Under the pieces are notes generated by a model. That model had not been told where the DNA came from, searched no databases, and worked only from the letters and a program-made list of their open reading frames with translations. From contig JAZSRC010000016.1 in the NCBI GenBank assembly GCA_045538305.1, forward strand, positions 1-64,000: a stretch of 64,000 nt of DNA. The letters are read 5' to 3'. This DNA comes from SFHK01 sp045538305. Lineage in GTDB: Bacteria; Bacillota; Clostridia; Christensenellales; Aristaeellaceae. Position numbers and translations under genes: made by a program. Within the stretch, counting starts at the first letter, position 1, and each line of letters starts with the position of its first letter. Positions 1-7,797 of the stretch are shown piece by piece.

Positions 1-1
1 A

Positions 2-106
2 CAATGCTTCCTGACTGCCGCAGTTCAAAACATCAAGCGCCTCGTCAAGGCGTTTTTCTCTCCTTTTTCCCTCCGCTTTTTCCCTTTTTATTGCCCAAAC
101 CCCTGA
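2..106 (+). pseudogene. C-terminal tail of a probable transposase (cut by window edge)
   Basis: The reading frame is open from base 2 to a TGA at 104-106 and encodes about 34 residues. It includes LTAAVQNIKRLVKAFF, which resembles the end of DDE transposases of the IS1182/IS5 type, where a 'TAA..NIKRL' helix closes the catalytic domain. The rest of the gene lies left of the window, so whether it is intact cannot be judged. It is followed directly by two hairpins. The identification rests on a short motif remembered from the family and is tentative. Confidence 0.4.
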
Positions 107-128
107 TTTCTATTGAAATCAGGGGTTT
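97..128 (+). terminator. Perfect 14-bp hairpin after the transposase tail
   Basis: Bases 97-110 and 115-128 are perfectly complementary with a four-base loop. The stem overlaps the stop codon of the partial transposase frame. The downstream T-run is weak, so it may be an IS-end structure that blocks read-through rather than a classic terminator. Confidence 0.5.
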
Positions 129-140
129 GTTGACGGTCTT

Positions 141-173
141 AGCCGCCCTTCATCTGCAAGGGCGGCTGTTTTT
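141..173 (+). terminator. Rho-independent terminator
   Basis: A perfect 10-bp GC-rich stem (141-150 with 158-167) with a seven-base loop is followed by GTTTTTATT. It separates the transposase tail from the pseudouridine synthase operon. Confidence 0.75.
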
Positions 174-184
174 ATTGGAATCTC

Positions 185-213
185 TTGTTTTCCGGTTCAA
201 GTCGTGGTATGAT
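185..213 (+). promoter_or_regulatory. Sigma-A-type promoter for the 247-3816 operon
   Basis: TTGTTT at 185-190 and TATGAT at 208-213 are separated by 17 bases. The start codon at 247 lies about 33 bases downstream, with GGAGG between. Confidence 0.5.
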
Positions 214-246
214 AAAATTGGAATTGTTCAGAGGACCGGAGGGTAT

Positions 247-972
247 ATGCGGCTTGATAAAATGATTGCCCTTACGGGCATTTCCCGAAAGGATGCAAAA
301 AAAATCCTGTCTTCCGGGCGTGTAAAGGTCAATGGATGCGTCATGCGCGACGCCGGAGCGAATGTGCCGGACGATGCCGAAATAGAAATCGGCGGCGTTA
401 AGGCAGATATCCGCAAAGAGCTTCACATTATGATATATAAGCCTGCCGGCGTTCTTACCGCAACAGAGGACGCGCACGGCGAAAAGACGGTTTTGTCGCT
501 GCTCCCGGAATCCCTGTGGAACCGAAAAATCGGCCCTGTGGGAAGGCTGGATAAGGATGTTACCGGACTTGTCATTCTGACGACGGACGGGCAACTGGCG
601 CACCGGCTTATATCCCCCCGATGGGAGCATGAAAAGGAATACATCGCACAGGTAGAAGGCCGGCTGGACGAAAAATGTGTGCAGGCATTCCGCGAGGGCA
701 TTCCGTTCAAGGATTTTACGGCAAAGCCCGCCGGGCTTGAAATTATCGAAGCCGCCGATACGCAAAGCATTTGCCGCGTGCGCGTTACGGAGGGCAAATA
801 CCATCAGGTAAAGCGCATGCTGTTATCGGTAGGCCATCCCGTGCTTACGCTGCATCGCGAATCCATTGCCGGAATCCGTCTGGATCCCATTCTGGAGCCC
901 GGCCAGTGGCGTTATCTGACCAAGGAAGAAACCGATCATTTTTATACAATAACGGAGAGCAAACCCACATGA
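247..972 (+). CDS. RsuA/RluE-family pseudouridine synthase
   Basis: Converts specific uridines in ribosomal RNA to pseudouridine. The 241-residue protein has an N-terminal S4 RNA-binding domain (about residues 1-50, beginning MRLDKMIALTGISRKDAKK) and a catalytic domain. The GRLDKDVTG motif carries the catalytic Asp at residue 102, and a KYHQVKRML motif near the end is typical of the RsuA/RluB/E/F branch. The ATG at 247 was chosen because GGAGG lies just upstream and translation before it has no family similarity. The stop overlaps the next start (ATGA), implying translational coupling. The RsuA-like type (16S U516) is the best guess, but the exact target base cannot be read from sequence. A second member of the family lies at 45515-46252. 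Confidence 0.9.
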   Translation: MRLDKMIALTGISRKDAKKILSSGRVKVNGCVMRDAGANVPDDAEIEIGGVKADIRKELHIMIYKPAGVLTATEDAHGEKTVLSLLPESLWNRKIGPVGRLDKDVTGLVILTTDGQLAHRLISPRWEHEKEYIAQVEGRLDEKCVQAFREGIPFKDFTAKPAGLEIIEAADTQSICRVRVTEGKYHQVKRMLLSVGHPVLTLHRESIAGIRLDPILEPGQWRYLTKEETDHFYTITESKPT

Positions 973-1574
973 GTCAGCAGTATTTTACGTCCAATCCCAC
1001 CTCCGAAAGCCGACCGGAGCAATTTGAGGCATGGCTTCTGGATCAGAAGCTCTCCTTTCACACCGATTCCGGCGTATTTTCCAGGGACGCCGTCGATTAC
1101 GGAACACGCGTGCTGCTTTCCTCTCTTCCACCCCTTTCGGGTCGGGTGCTGGATCTGGGCTGCGGTTGGGGCGCAATCGGCGTTACCATCGGCAAAAAGT
1201 ATCCGGATATTCAGCTGATCATGGGCGATGTAAACGAACGCGCGCTTTCACTTTCCAGAAAAAATCTGAAAGAAAACGGCGTTTCCAATGCCGAAGTCGT
1301 ATTGTCGGATGCATTTTCCGCCATTGACGGCGAATTCGACTTTATTATCACCAATCCGCCCATCCGAACCGGAAAACAGGTTATTTATGCCATGTTCGAT
1401 ACGGCGCATCAGCATCTGAAACCCGGCGGCAAACTGTTTATTGTGATACGCAAGCAGCAGGGCGCAGAAAGCGCGCTTAAACATTTAAAGAGCGTATTCT
1501 TCCGCGCAGAAATGATTAACCGCGACAAGGGATACTGGATCATCGAATGCGAAAAAGGAGGCGAAGCCGAATGA
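969..1574 (+). CDS. RsmC-like class I SAM-dependent methyltransferase
   Basis: Probable rRNA (guanine-N2) methyltransferase. The 201-residue protein matches the short YbxB-type relatives of RsmC, which lack the N-terminal pseudo-methyltransferase half of the E. coli enzyme. The SAM-binding motif VLDLGCGWGAIGV is present, and the catalytic motif IV reads NPPIRTGK, as expected for N-methylation of guanine. It overlaps the pseudouridine synthase by four bases (ATGA) and the following peptidase by four bases, so it sits in an operon whose first two genes both suit rRNA modification. Confidence 0.85.
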   Translation: MSQQYFTSNPTSESRPEQFEAWLLDQKLSFHTDSGVFSRDAVDYGTRVLLSSLPPLSGRVLDLGCGWGAIGVTIGKKYPDIQLIMGDVNERALSLSRKNLKENGVSNAEVVLSDAFSAIDGEFDFIITNPPIRTGKQVIYAMFDTAHQHLKPGGKLFIVIRKQQGAESALKHLKSVFFRAEMINRDKGYWIIECEKGGEAE

Positions 1575-2647
1575 AAACGGACAGGCTTCAAAAGGTAATC
1601 GGCAATATGCAGCGAATGAAGCTTAACCAGCTTCTGATATCCTCGCCCACAAGCATTTACTATTTAACCGACAAGTGGATAGCGCCGGGCGAGCGCATGC
1701 TGGCGCTGCTGGTGAAGGATACGGGCGAATGCCGCCTGTTTGCAAACAAGTTGTTTGCGCTTTCGCCTTTTGAAGGCGCTTCTCTTACGGAGTATTCCGA
1801 CACGGACGACGCCGTGGGCATACTTTCCGATTACCTGACGTCCGGCGCGCTTGGCGTCGATAAGGACTGGCCCTGCCGCTTTGCCCTGCCGCTGCAGGAC
1901 AGGCGCAGCGATATCCGCTTAACAGTCGGTTCCCCAGCCGTAGACCGCGCCCGAATGCTGAAAACCGATGAAGAGATTCACCTGATGCGTCAAAGCTCCC
2001 GCCTGAATGATATGGCTGTTGATCGAGCGATCAACGCTTTGTGCCCGGGCGTCACAGAAGCCCGGATTGCCGAGGTATACAAAGACAGCGCCGTCAGTTT
2101 GGGCGCCGAGGGCGAAAGCTTTGATTCTCTTGTCTGCTTTGGCGCAAACTGCGCAGAACCCCATCACGCTACCGACGCAACCATTCTGAAGGAAGGAGAT
2201 TCCGTCATTCTGGATGTGGGCGCGAAGCTGAACGGCTATTGCTCCGATATGACCCGTACGGTTTTTTACGGAAAGGCCACGGACGAGCAGAAAAAGGTAT
2301 ACGATCTTGTCAAGCGCGCAAATGAGGCGGGACGCGCCGCAGCAAAGCCCGGCGCGCTGCTGAAGGACGTAGATAAGGCTGCAAGAAGCGTCATTGAAAA
2401 CGCCGGATACGGCAAATACTTCATCCACCGAACCGGTCATGGCATCGGTCTTGAGGTTCATGAATTCCCCGACGTCAGCCAGACGTCTGAAGCCGTGTGC
2501 AAACCGGGCATGATCTTCTCTGTTGAACCCGGCATATACCTTCCCGGAAAGTTCGGCGTTCGCATAGAAGATCTCGTACTGATGACGGAAAACGGATCAG
2601 AAACCTTTAATCAATATTCTAAAGAAATGAGGGAAATCGAATGCTGA
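1571..2647 (+). CDS. M24-family Xaa-Pro aminopeptidase / proline dipeptidase
   Basis: Cytoplasmic metallopeptidase that cleaves bonds before or after proline in short peptides. The 358 residues contain an N-terminal creatinase-like domain (about 1-125) and a C-terminal pita-bread fold. Metal-ligand motifs are visible: DVGAKLNGYCSDMTRTVF (two Asp), GHGIG (His), VEPGIY (Glu) and VRIEDLV (Glu). Length and motif order fit PepP/PepQ-type enzymes of Bacillota. The ATG at 1571 overlaps the upstream stop (ATGA). The distinction between aminopeptidase and dipeptidase is not resolvable here. Confidence 0.88.
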   Translation: MKTDRLQKVIGNMQRMKLNQLLISSPTSIYYLTDKWIAPGERMLALLVKDTGECRLFANKLFALSPFEGASLTEYSDTDDAVGILSDYLTSGALGVDKDWPCRFALPLQDRRSDIRLTVGSPAVDRARMLKTDEEIHLMRQSSRLNDMAVDRAINALCPGVTEARIAEVYKDSAVSLGAEGESFDSLVCFGANCAEPHHATDATILKEGDSVILDVGAKLNGYCSDMTRTVFYGKATDEQKKVYDLVKRANEAGRAAAKPGALLKDVDKAARSVIENAGYGKYFIHRTGHGIGLEVHEFPDVSQTSEAVCKPGMIFSVEPGIYLPGKFGVRIEDLVLMTENGSETFNQYSKEMREIEC

Positions 2648-3816
2648 ATTTTGAGTTTTATCTGCCCACCAAATTCCTGTTCGGACGCGGCATGGAAAAT
2701 CGTGCCGGTCAGGAGCTTAAGGCCATTGGCGGCACGCGCGCGCTGATTCACTATGGCGGCGGCAGCGTCATTCGAAGCGGACTTATGGACCGCGTTACCA
2801 AGTCGCTGGACGAAGCCGGCGTAAGCTACGTACTGCTGGGCGGCGCCGTACCCAATCCCAGAGACACCAAGGTATATGAGGGCATTGAACTTGCACGCAA
2901 GGAAAAGTGCGACTGTGTGCTCGCCGTTGGCGGCGGCAGCGCCATCGACAGCGCCAAAGCCATCGCGCACGGCACTGTATACGAAGGCGATTTCTGGGAT
3001 CTGTGGAGCCAGAAGGTCCCCGTCACCAAGACGCTTCCCCTTGGCTGTATCCTGACGCTGTCGGCAACCGGTTCGGAATCCTCCAACAGTTCGGTCATCA
3101 CGCAGGAAGCCACGAAGCTGAAGCGCGGCCTGAACACGGAGCTCAACCGCCCGCTGTTTGCCATCATGAACCCCGAACTCACCTTCACGCTTCCCCCTTA
3201 CCAGATTGCCTGCGGCGCAACCGACATTATGGCGCACATCATGGAACGCTATTTCACCAATGAAAAAGAGGTCGCGGTAACCGATTCCTTGTGCGAAGCG
3301 CTGTTAAAAACCGTCATTCAGTACGCGCCCATTGCATACAAAAATCCCTGCGATTATGACGCGCAGGCGCAGCTGATGTGGACGGGCACCCTCGCCCACA
3401 ATAATACCTGCGGCGTAGGCCGCGAGGGCGACTGGGCCAGCCACCTGATCGAGCATGAACTGAGCGCATTGTACGACGTCGCTCATGGCGCCGGCCTTGC
3501 CGTAGTGTTCCCCGCATGGATGCGCTATAATCTGGATCACGATGTAAACCGCTTCGCTCAGTTTGCGGTAAACGTATACGGCGTTGAAATGAACTTCAGC
3601 AATCCGCGCGAAACCGCCCTTCGCGGCATCGAACGCCATGAAGCGTTCCTTAAATCCATTGGCATGCCGATCACGCTTCAGGAACTGGGTGCAAAGACCG
3701 AGGACATCCCCTATCTGGCCAAGAATGTAAAGCGCGGCCCCGACGGAAAAACCGGCCAGTTTGTAAAGCTCGACGCCGGACAGATCGAAGAAATCCTGAA
3801 GATTGCAGATCGGTAA
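2641..3816 (+). CDS. Iron-containing (BdhA-type) alcohol dehydrogenase
   Basis: NAD(P)H-dependent reduction of aldehydes to alcohols, probably butanal or a similar substrate. The 391-residue protein has the group III dehydrogenase layout: an N-terminal nucleotide-binding half with VGGGSAIDSAKAIAHG (about residues 98-113) and a C-terminal metal-binding half with CGATDIMAHIMERYF and HELSALYDVAHGAGLAV, which supply the Asp and His metal ligands. The last motif is characteristic of butanol dehydrogenases. The start overlaps the end of the peptidase gene by seven bases, so it is the last gene of the operon. The physiological substrate is unknown. Confidence 0.88.
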   Translation: MLNFEFYLPTKFLFGRGMENRAGQELKAIGGTRALIHYGGGSVIRSGLMDRVTKSLDEAGVSYVLLGGAVPNPRDTKVYEGIELARKEKCDCVLAVGGGSAIDSAKAIAHGTVYEGDFWDLWSQKVPVTKTLPLGCILTLSATGSESSNSSVITQEATKLKRGLNTELNRPLFAIMNPELTFTLPPYQIACGATDIMAHIMERYFTNEKEVAVTDSLCEALLKTVIQYAPIAYKNPCDYDAQAQLMWTGTLAHNNTCGVGREGDWASHLIEHELSALYDVAHGAGLAVVFPAWMRYNLDHDVNRFAQFAVNVYGVEMNFSNPRETALRGIERHEAFLKSIGMPITLQELGAKTEDIPYLAKNVKRGPDGKTGQFVKLDAGQIEEILKIADR

Positions 3817-3852
3817 TTAAGGCCGCTGCAAGAGTACTTTATCTGAATAAAC

Positions 3853-3887
3853 AATATACGATTGCAGGTTTTACGCAATCGTATATT
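3853..3887. terminator. Hairpin between convergent genes
   Basis: Bases 3853-3865 and 3875-3887 form a perfect 13-bp stem with a nine-base loop, between the end of the alcohol dehydrogenase and the end of the SdpI-like gene. The stem is AT-rich on its outer side and could serve both directions; the T-run is short. Confidence 0.5.
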
Positions 3888-3908
3888 ATTTATGCGCATG
3901 TTTCCATT

Positions 3909-5006
3909 TTACGGCTCTGTATCGGTAAGGTTGATTCTTTCAAGAAGCGATTTGTACATTTCCATCGTTTCTTCATTTGTTTTCGCGCCGATGATCAGCG
4001 TTTCACCGCCGACAACCAGCTTGACTGCCGCTTTATCGCCAGTGTACGTGTAGCGCGTGTACACACCGTATTCATCGCACTGAAACGCTCCCAATAGCAG
4101 TCTTGCGCTTGCAAAGCCAAAGGTTCTCGTGCCACCGTCAAAATCATCGATATAGCTTATTTCGCTGATGGAGCTGTAATCAACCGAAAGATCCTGATAG
4201 TATGTGGCTTTGATTTCCAGCGCTTCTTCCCCAAAGGAATACTCAATATTCCCGGTAAACATGATAACGCCGCATCCGGCTAAAATAGCAACGACAATCA
4301 CCATAACGCAGATGAAAACTTTTTTACTGAAAGCTGCGGGAAGCTCTTTTTCTTTCGTCCAGCCTTCGCGCACCTGCTTTTTGTGATACAAATAGGAATA
4401 AACCGCCGGCGGAACAGACAAAAGCACAATCAGCGCGATCAATACCGCCGGAAACAGTTTTTCCGGAAGCAGCATGCCCGCAATCATCAAAATGCCTATG
4501 ATTACCCAAAGCTTTCCGGTAAATCTGTGGGTTGCGTACCAGTTTTCCTCGCTTTCAAGCGTCCACTTGATTTTTACGCCTATGGTGTAGTTCTGCTTAC
4601 ATTTGGGCAGATAGTTGCCCATCAGAATGAGACAGATGCCAAGGAACAGGCATATCCCGCTAAAAATCGAATCGTATTTTCCCATCGCCGTCATCAGCAT
4701 CATCATTGACATAAACAGGGCAATTGTTGGCACAATCCACATCACAAGCGACAGGATTTTGGGATTCTGCTCTTTGTTTCCCCGATCCTTTAAGGTAATG
4801 AAAACGCACAGCCAATGGAGAACCGCCAGAATGGATACAATTGTAATAAACGCAAACTTCACACTCGCAAAGTTATCCGCTTGTCCGGTGATTCCAAAGT
4901 GAATCGGCACGACCGCCGAAAGGCGATCGCCAAACAGCAGCACGAAAATCACAGGAAGAAGTACAACAATCGATGAAAGTATCATGTGAAGCTTAGTTTT
5001 TTTCAT
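3909..5006 (-). CDS. SdpI-like DUF1648 membrane protein with C-terminal PH-like region
   Basis: The 365-residue integral membrane protein starts with a DUF1648 module (motif VPIHFGITGQADNFAS, about residues 33-48), followed by further spans with the SdpI signature LPKCKQNYTIGVK and WYATHRFTGKLW. In Bacillus subtilis SdpI is the immunity protein against the SdpC toxin and also a receptor that sequesters its ArsR-type repressor SdpR. Here too an ArsR gene lies directly upstream and overlaps by 14 bases. After the last span (about residue 255) there is a roughly 100-residue soluble region that looks like a bacterial PH domain. No toxin gene is visible nearby, so the immunity role is inference. 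Confidence 0.8.
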   Translation of the reverse strand: MKKTKLHMILSSIVVLLPVIFVLLFGDRLSAVVPIHFGITGQADNFASVKFAFITIVSILAVLHWLCVFITLKDRGNKEQNPKILSLVMWIVPTIALFMSMMMLMTAMGKYDSIFSGICLFLGICLILMGNYLPKCKQNYTIGVKIKWTLESEENWYATHRFTGKLWVIIGILMIAGMLLPEKLFPAVLIALIVLLSVPPAVYSYLYHKKQVREGWTKEKELPAAFSKKVFICVMVIVVAILAGCGVIMFTGNIEYSFGEEALEIKATYYQDLSVDYSSISEISYIDDFDGGTRTFGFASARLLLGAFQCDEYGVYTRYTYTGDKAAVKLVVGGETLIIGAKTNEETMEMYKSLLERINLTDTEP

Positions 5007-5277
5007 ATTCCTGATCTCCTTTCTTAAGATCTGCTACAAACAGCATTACATCTTCCAATACGGACGTATTGATCTCATAAAAAATGAACTTTCCCTCTCT
5101 GGTATCCCGTATCAGATCCGCCTCCTTCAATACCGACAGATGCCTTGAAATCGAAGCCGCCGTAACCGGAAACTTCTCCGAAATCTCGCCCGCCGAACGC
5201 CGTCCGCCCTTCAGAAGGTTCAGTATGTCCCGTCGGATCGGATCCGCCAGCGCGCGCAGCGTCTGCTGAAGCGCCAT
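4993..5277 (-). CDS. ArsR/SdpR-family winged-helix repressor
   Basis: Small 94-residue DNA-binding repressor. It opens MALQQTLRALADPIRRDILNLL, a typical ArsR N-terminus, and the recognition helix region reads AASISRHLSVLKEADLI. No Cys-rich metal site (ELCVCDL-type) is seen, which points to the SdpR branch rather than metal-sensing ArsR. The ATG at 5277 is preceded by AGGAGG at correct spacing; an upstream in-frame codon exists but would span the promoter. A perfect palindrome directly upstream of the ribosome binding site suggests autorepression of this two-gene operon. Confidence 0.88.
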   Translation of the reverse strand: MALQQTLRALADPIRRDILNLLKGGRRSAGEISEKFPVTAASISRHLSVLKEADLIRDTREGKFIFYEINTSVLEDVMLFVADLKKGDQEYEKN

Positions 5278-5290
5278 GTGCTCACCTCCT

Positions 5291-5313
5291 TTAACATTTA
5301 ACCTAAATGTTAA
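5291..5313. promoter_or_regulatory. Probable operator of the ArsR/SdpR-like repressor
   Basis: TTAACATTTA (5291-5300) and its exact inverse complement (5304-5313) flank a three-base spacer. This 10-3-10 perfect palindrome lies between the promoter -10 and the ribosome binding site of the arsR-like gene, where a bound dimer would block transcription. Binding by the neighbouring repressor is inferred from position. Confidence 0.75.
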
Positions 5314-5317
5314 TTGT

Positions 5318-5346
5318 ATTCTAACATTGATCGCGCCTTTTGTCAA
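5318..5346 (-). promoter_or_regulatory. Strong sigma-A-type promoter for the arsR-sdpI-like operon
   Basis: On the minus strand TTGACA (5346-5341) and TAGAAT (5323-5318) are separated by exactly 17 bases. The palindromic operator begins five bases downstream of the -10. Confidence 0.8.
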
Positions 5347-5386
5347 GCGTCCTGAGGCGCAGACGGAAAGTAAATTTTTCAAACGC

Positions 5387-5425
5387 AAAAACGCGCAGCG
5401 CCGACTAAAATGCCGGAGCTGCGCG
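5387..5425 (-). terminator. Rho-independent terminator of the LCP gene
   Basis: On the minus strand CGCGCAGC (5425-5418) and GCTGCGCG (5399-5392) form an 8-bp GC-rich stem with an additional inner CCG/CGG pairing, followed by TTTTTGCG. It lies about 30 bases beyond the LCP stop codon. Confidence 0.8.
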
Positions 5426-5453
5426 ATAATTCGCTTTAAGGGGATTCGTTCGT

Positions 5454-6704
5454 TCAGTTTGCCTTTTGGTCACCGTATACAAAGCTAATAAACGCCTTGC
5501 GGTTTGCAGCGTAATCAACGTTCTGGAACATGCCGCCGTTATCGGTGTATGTACCGGTCACAGGCAGGCGCATTTGCGATATGCTGCCGCTTCCGGGCAC
5601 GGCCTTCAAGCCCAACGACAGAATCTCAGGAACGGTCATATTGGTTTCCACCATATCGAGCGCACTTGTGGCAACCCCGGCAAGCGCCAAAGGTTTATAT
5701 ATATAACCCTTCAGCGTACCGACAGCGGCGCTTAAAAGCTTTCGCTGTCGATTGGTTCGCCCGTAATCGCTGTCCAGATTGCGGATTCTGGCATAGCTCA
5801 GCGCCTGTATGCCTGAAAGGTGTGTATTTTCACCAAAGGTATGCAGAAGCGATCTTTCGTATTCCGCAAGCCCATCCTCGTAGGAATTCTCGCCGTTAAC
5901 AACCTTCCGATACAAAACTTCGCGGGTGTTTCGGTTAATCTGCTCCATTTCGGCTTCGGTAACGGCAATATCAACGCCGCCGATCAGATCAATCAGCTTT
6001 GGAAAGCTTTCATAATCCACAAGCGCATAGCGCGTGATATCAAGCGCGAAGTTTTCGTTCACCGTTTGAATCAAAAGCTCTGCGCCACCGTAGGCATACG
6101 CCGCGTTCAGGCGATGTTTCCCGCTTTTCCCCGGAATACTTACGCCGGTATCTCGCATAAGAGACGTAAGCTTGACATCCCCCTTTGAGACCGAAGCAAT
6201 CATCATGGTATCAGACCGGCTAGTGCCGCTCGTATCCTTGTCTACACCGATCAGAAGCACATGCACATAACCGCCGGGCAAATCGTTATCAGCCAAAAAT
6301 GCATCAGCGCTTCTGAAGCCAAAGAAGCTGACGGGAAGAATGTACAGAAGGAAAGCGCAAAGCGCTGACAGTGCGAGAATCAGAAAAAGGAACTTTAAAA
6401 CATAGTGCTTTTTGCGTTTACCGGCCTTCGGCACTTCGTCCGGCTCCAGATAGCCCTCCTCATACGCCGGTTCCTCTGCCTTTCTTGGGGTTTCAAACAA
6501 AAAGCGTATGAGGGAAAAGCGTTCCTTTTTTCGCGCGTTCTCCACGCGGCGGCGGGCTGTGTACATATCCTCGCGTCCTGTGCTCCATGCATGCCTTCGA
6601 CCGGGAAAGTCGTTTTCCGCTTCGGATTCGTACTCTCTTAGCTGTGCGCGCATGTCCGTTTCCGGCGCTCTGCGCCGCTTTTTCTTCGGCCTCTCGTAAA
6701 ACAA
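5454..6704 (-). CDS. LytR-CpsA-Psr (LCP) family glycopolymer ligase
   Basis: LCP enzymes transfer lipid-linked anionic glycopolymers, such as teichoic acids or capsule, to peptidoglycan on the outer face of the membrane. The protein has a basic, hydrophilic cytoplasmic region of about 100 residues, one membrane span (LKFLFLILALSALCAFLLYI), and an LCP domain with LLIGVDKDTSGTSRSDTMM and SLMRDTGVSIPG, the conserved Asp/Arg pyrophosphate-binding region. The cytoplasmic tail is longer than usual. The start is uncertain: an ATG at 6713 touches GGAGG with no spacing, while the TTG at 6704 is nine bases away from it, so TTG is preferred (416 residues). Confidence 0.85.
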   Translation of the reverse strand: MFYERPKKKRRRAPETDMRAQLREYESEAENDFPGRRHAWSTGREDMYTARRRVENARKKERFSLIRFLFETPRKAEEPAYEEGYLEPDEVPKAGKRKKHYVLKFLFLILALSALCAFLLYILPVSFFGFRSADAFLADNDLPGGYVHVLLIGVDKDTSGTSRSDTMMIASVSKGDVKLTSLMRDTGVSIPGKSGKHRLNAAYAYGGAELLIQTVNENFALDITRYALVDYESFPKLIDLIGGVDIAVTEAEMEQINRNTREVLYRKVVNGENSYEDGLAEYERSLLHTFGENTHLSGIQALSYARIRNLDSDYGRTNRQRKLLSAAVGTLKGYIYKPLALAGVATSALDMVETNMTVPEILSLGLKAVPGSGSISQMRLPVTGTYTDNGGMFQNVDYAANRKAFISFVYGDQKAN

Positions 6705-6738
6705 TGTATGCATCCTCCGGGTTTAAAGGATAGTGAAA

Positions 6739-6764
6739 CGCCCGGAGGCAAATACCGCCGGGCG
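6739..6764 (-). terminator. Hairpin between GH130 and LCP genes
   Basis: CGCCCGG (6739-6745) and CCGGGCG (6758-6764) form a 7-bp GC stem just past the GH130 stop. On the minus strand it is followed by only TTT, so it is a weak or partial terminator. Confidence 0.45.
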
Positions 6765-6783
6765 ATTCACAGATCAGTCAGAA

Positions 6784-7767
6784 TCAGACCTTGCTGTTCT
6801 TTTTGATGAAGTCGATCACTTCGTTTACTTCGCAGAACGCCATGCAGATAACCGTATCGGCTCCGCCGTAATAGATAGCGATGCGGCCGGTTTCGGCGTC
6901 AGCCAGCGCTGCGCAGGGGAACGCTACGTTCGGAACGTCGCCAACCTGCTCGTACAGCTTCTGCGGCGAAAGCAGATAGGGCTCGGTTCTGTACAGAACC
7001 TTCCACGGCTTCTCCAGATCCAGAAGCGCCGCGCCAAAGGAATAAACAAAGCCGTTGCAGCTGGTAAGCACACCGTGATAGAACAGCAGCCAGCCTTCAT
7101 CCGTTTCAATCGGGATCGGGCCTGCGCCGATCTTGGTAGACTGCCAGCCACCGGCGGTACCCATTACATGGCGATGCTTGCCCCAGTATACCAGGTCCGG
7201 AGACTCGGAATAGTAGATGTCGCCAAAGGGAGTATGACCGGTATCGGAGGGACGGGAGAGCATGGCATAATTGCCGTTGATCTTTCTGGGGAACATAACG
7301 CCGTTTCTGTTGAAGGGCAGGAACGCGTTTTCCTTCTGATGATAGGTTTTAAAGTCCTTGGTGGTGGCTACGCCGATGGTCGGGCCATGGTAGCAGTTGC
7401 ACCAGGTTACAACATATTCGCCGTCGATCTCGCAGCAGCGGGGATCGTAGCCATAAATGAACGGGCCAACCTCTTCCTCGAGAGGATTGATGAGATTAAA
7501 GGTATCGTGATCGATATCCCAATGGATACCGTCCTTGCTGTGAGCGGAATGGATGCGCATTTCGCGCCTCTTGTCATCGCAGCGGAAAACACCGGCAAAC
7601 TCGCCTTCAAAGGGCACTACGGCGCTGTTGAAGATGGAGTTGGAGCAAGGAATCGCGTCGCGCTGAACGATGGGGTTGCCGCTGAAGCGCCATACTACGT
7701 CTTTGCAATCAGCACTGCGGGGTTCCCACGGGATATTGGGCAGTGGTTTTCCGATGATCTTTGCCAT
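6784..7767 (-). CDS. Glycoside hydrolase family 130 phosphorylase
   Basis: GH130 enzymes phosphorolyse beta-mannosides, releasing mannose 1-phosphate. The 327-residue protein has the five-bladed propeller family features: opening IPWEPRSADCKDVVWRFSGN, the YDPRCCEIDGEYVVTWCN blade, and KIGAGPIPIETDEGWLLFYHGV near the active site. Length resembles the mannooligosaccharide phosphorylase subfamily (about 330 residues) more than the longer mannosylglucose phosphorylases. It lacks a signal peptide, so it acts in the cytoplasm. AGGAGG precedes the ATG. It follows the Mrp gene by 30 bases with no terminator, so they are probably co-transcribed although functionally unrelated. The exact disaccharide is not known. 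Confidence 0.85.
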   Translation of the reverse strand: MAKIIGKPLPNIPWEPRSADCKDVVWRFSGNPIVQRDAIPCSNSIFNSAVVPFEGEFAGVFRCDDKRREMRIHSAHSKDGIHWDIDHDTFNLINPLEEEVGPFIYGYDPRCCEIDGEYVVTWCNCYHGPTIGVATTKDFKTYHQKENAFLPFNRNGVMFPRKINGNYAMLSRPSDTGHTPFGDIYYSESPDLVYWGKHRHVMGTAGGWQSTKIGAGPIPIETDEGWLLFYHGVLTSCNGFVYSFGAALLDLEKPWKVLYRTEPYLLSPQKLYEQVGDVPNVAFPCAALADAETGRIAIYYGGADTVICMAFCEVNEVIDFIKKNSKV

Positions 7768-7797
7768 GAAAAATCCTCCTCGTTGTAGTTCAATTTA

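Noticed and set aside
6733..7788. 351-codon frame opposite the GH130 gene
   Set aside because: Antisense shadow; GH130 motifs are on the minus strand with a ribosome binding site.
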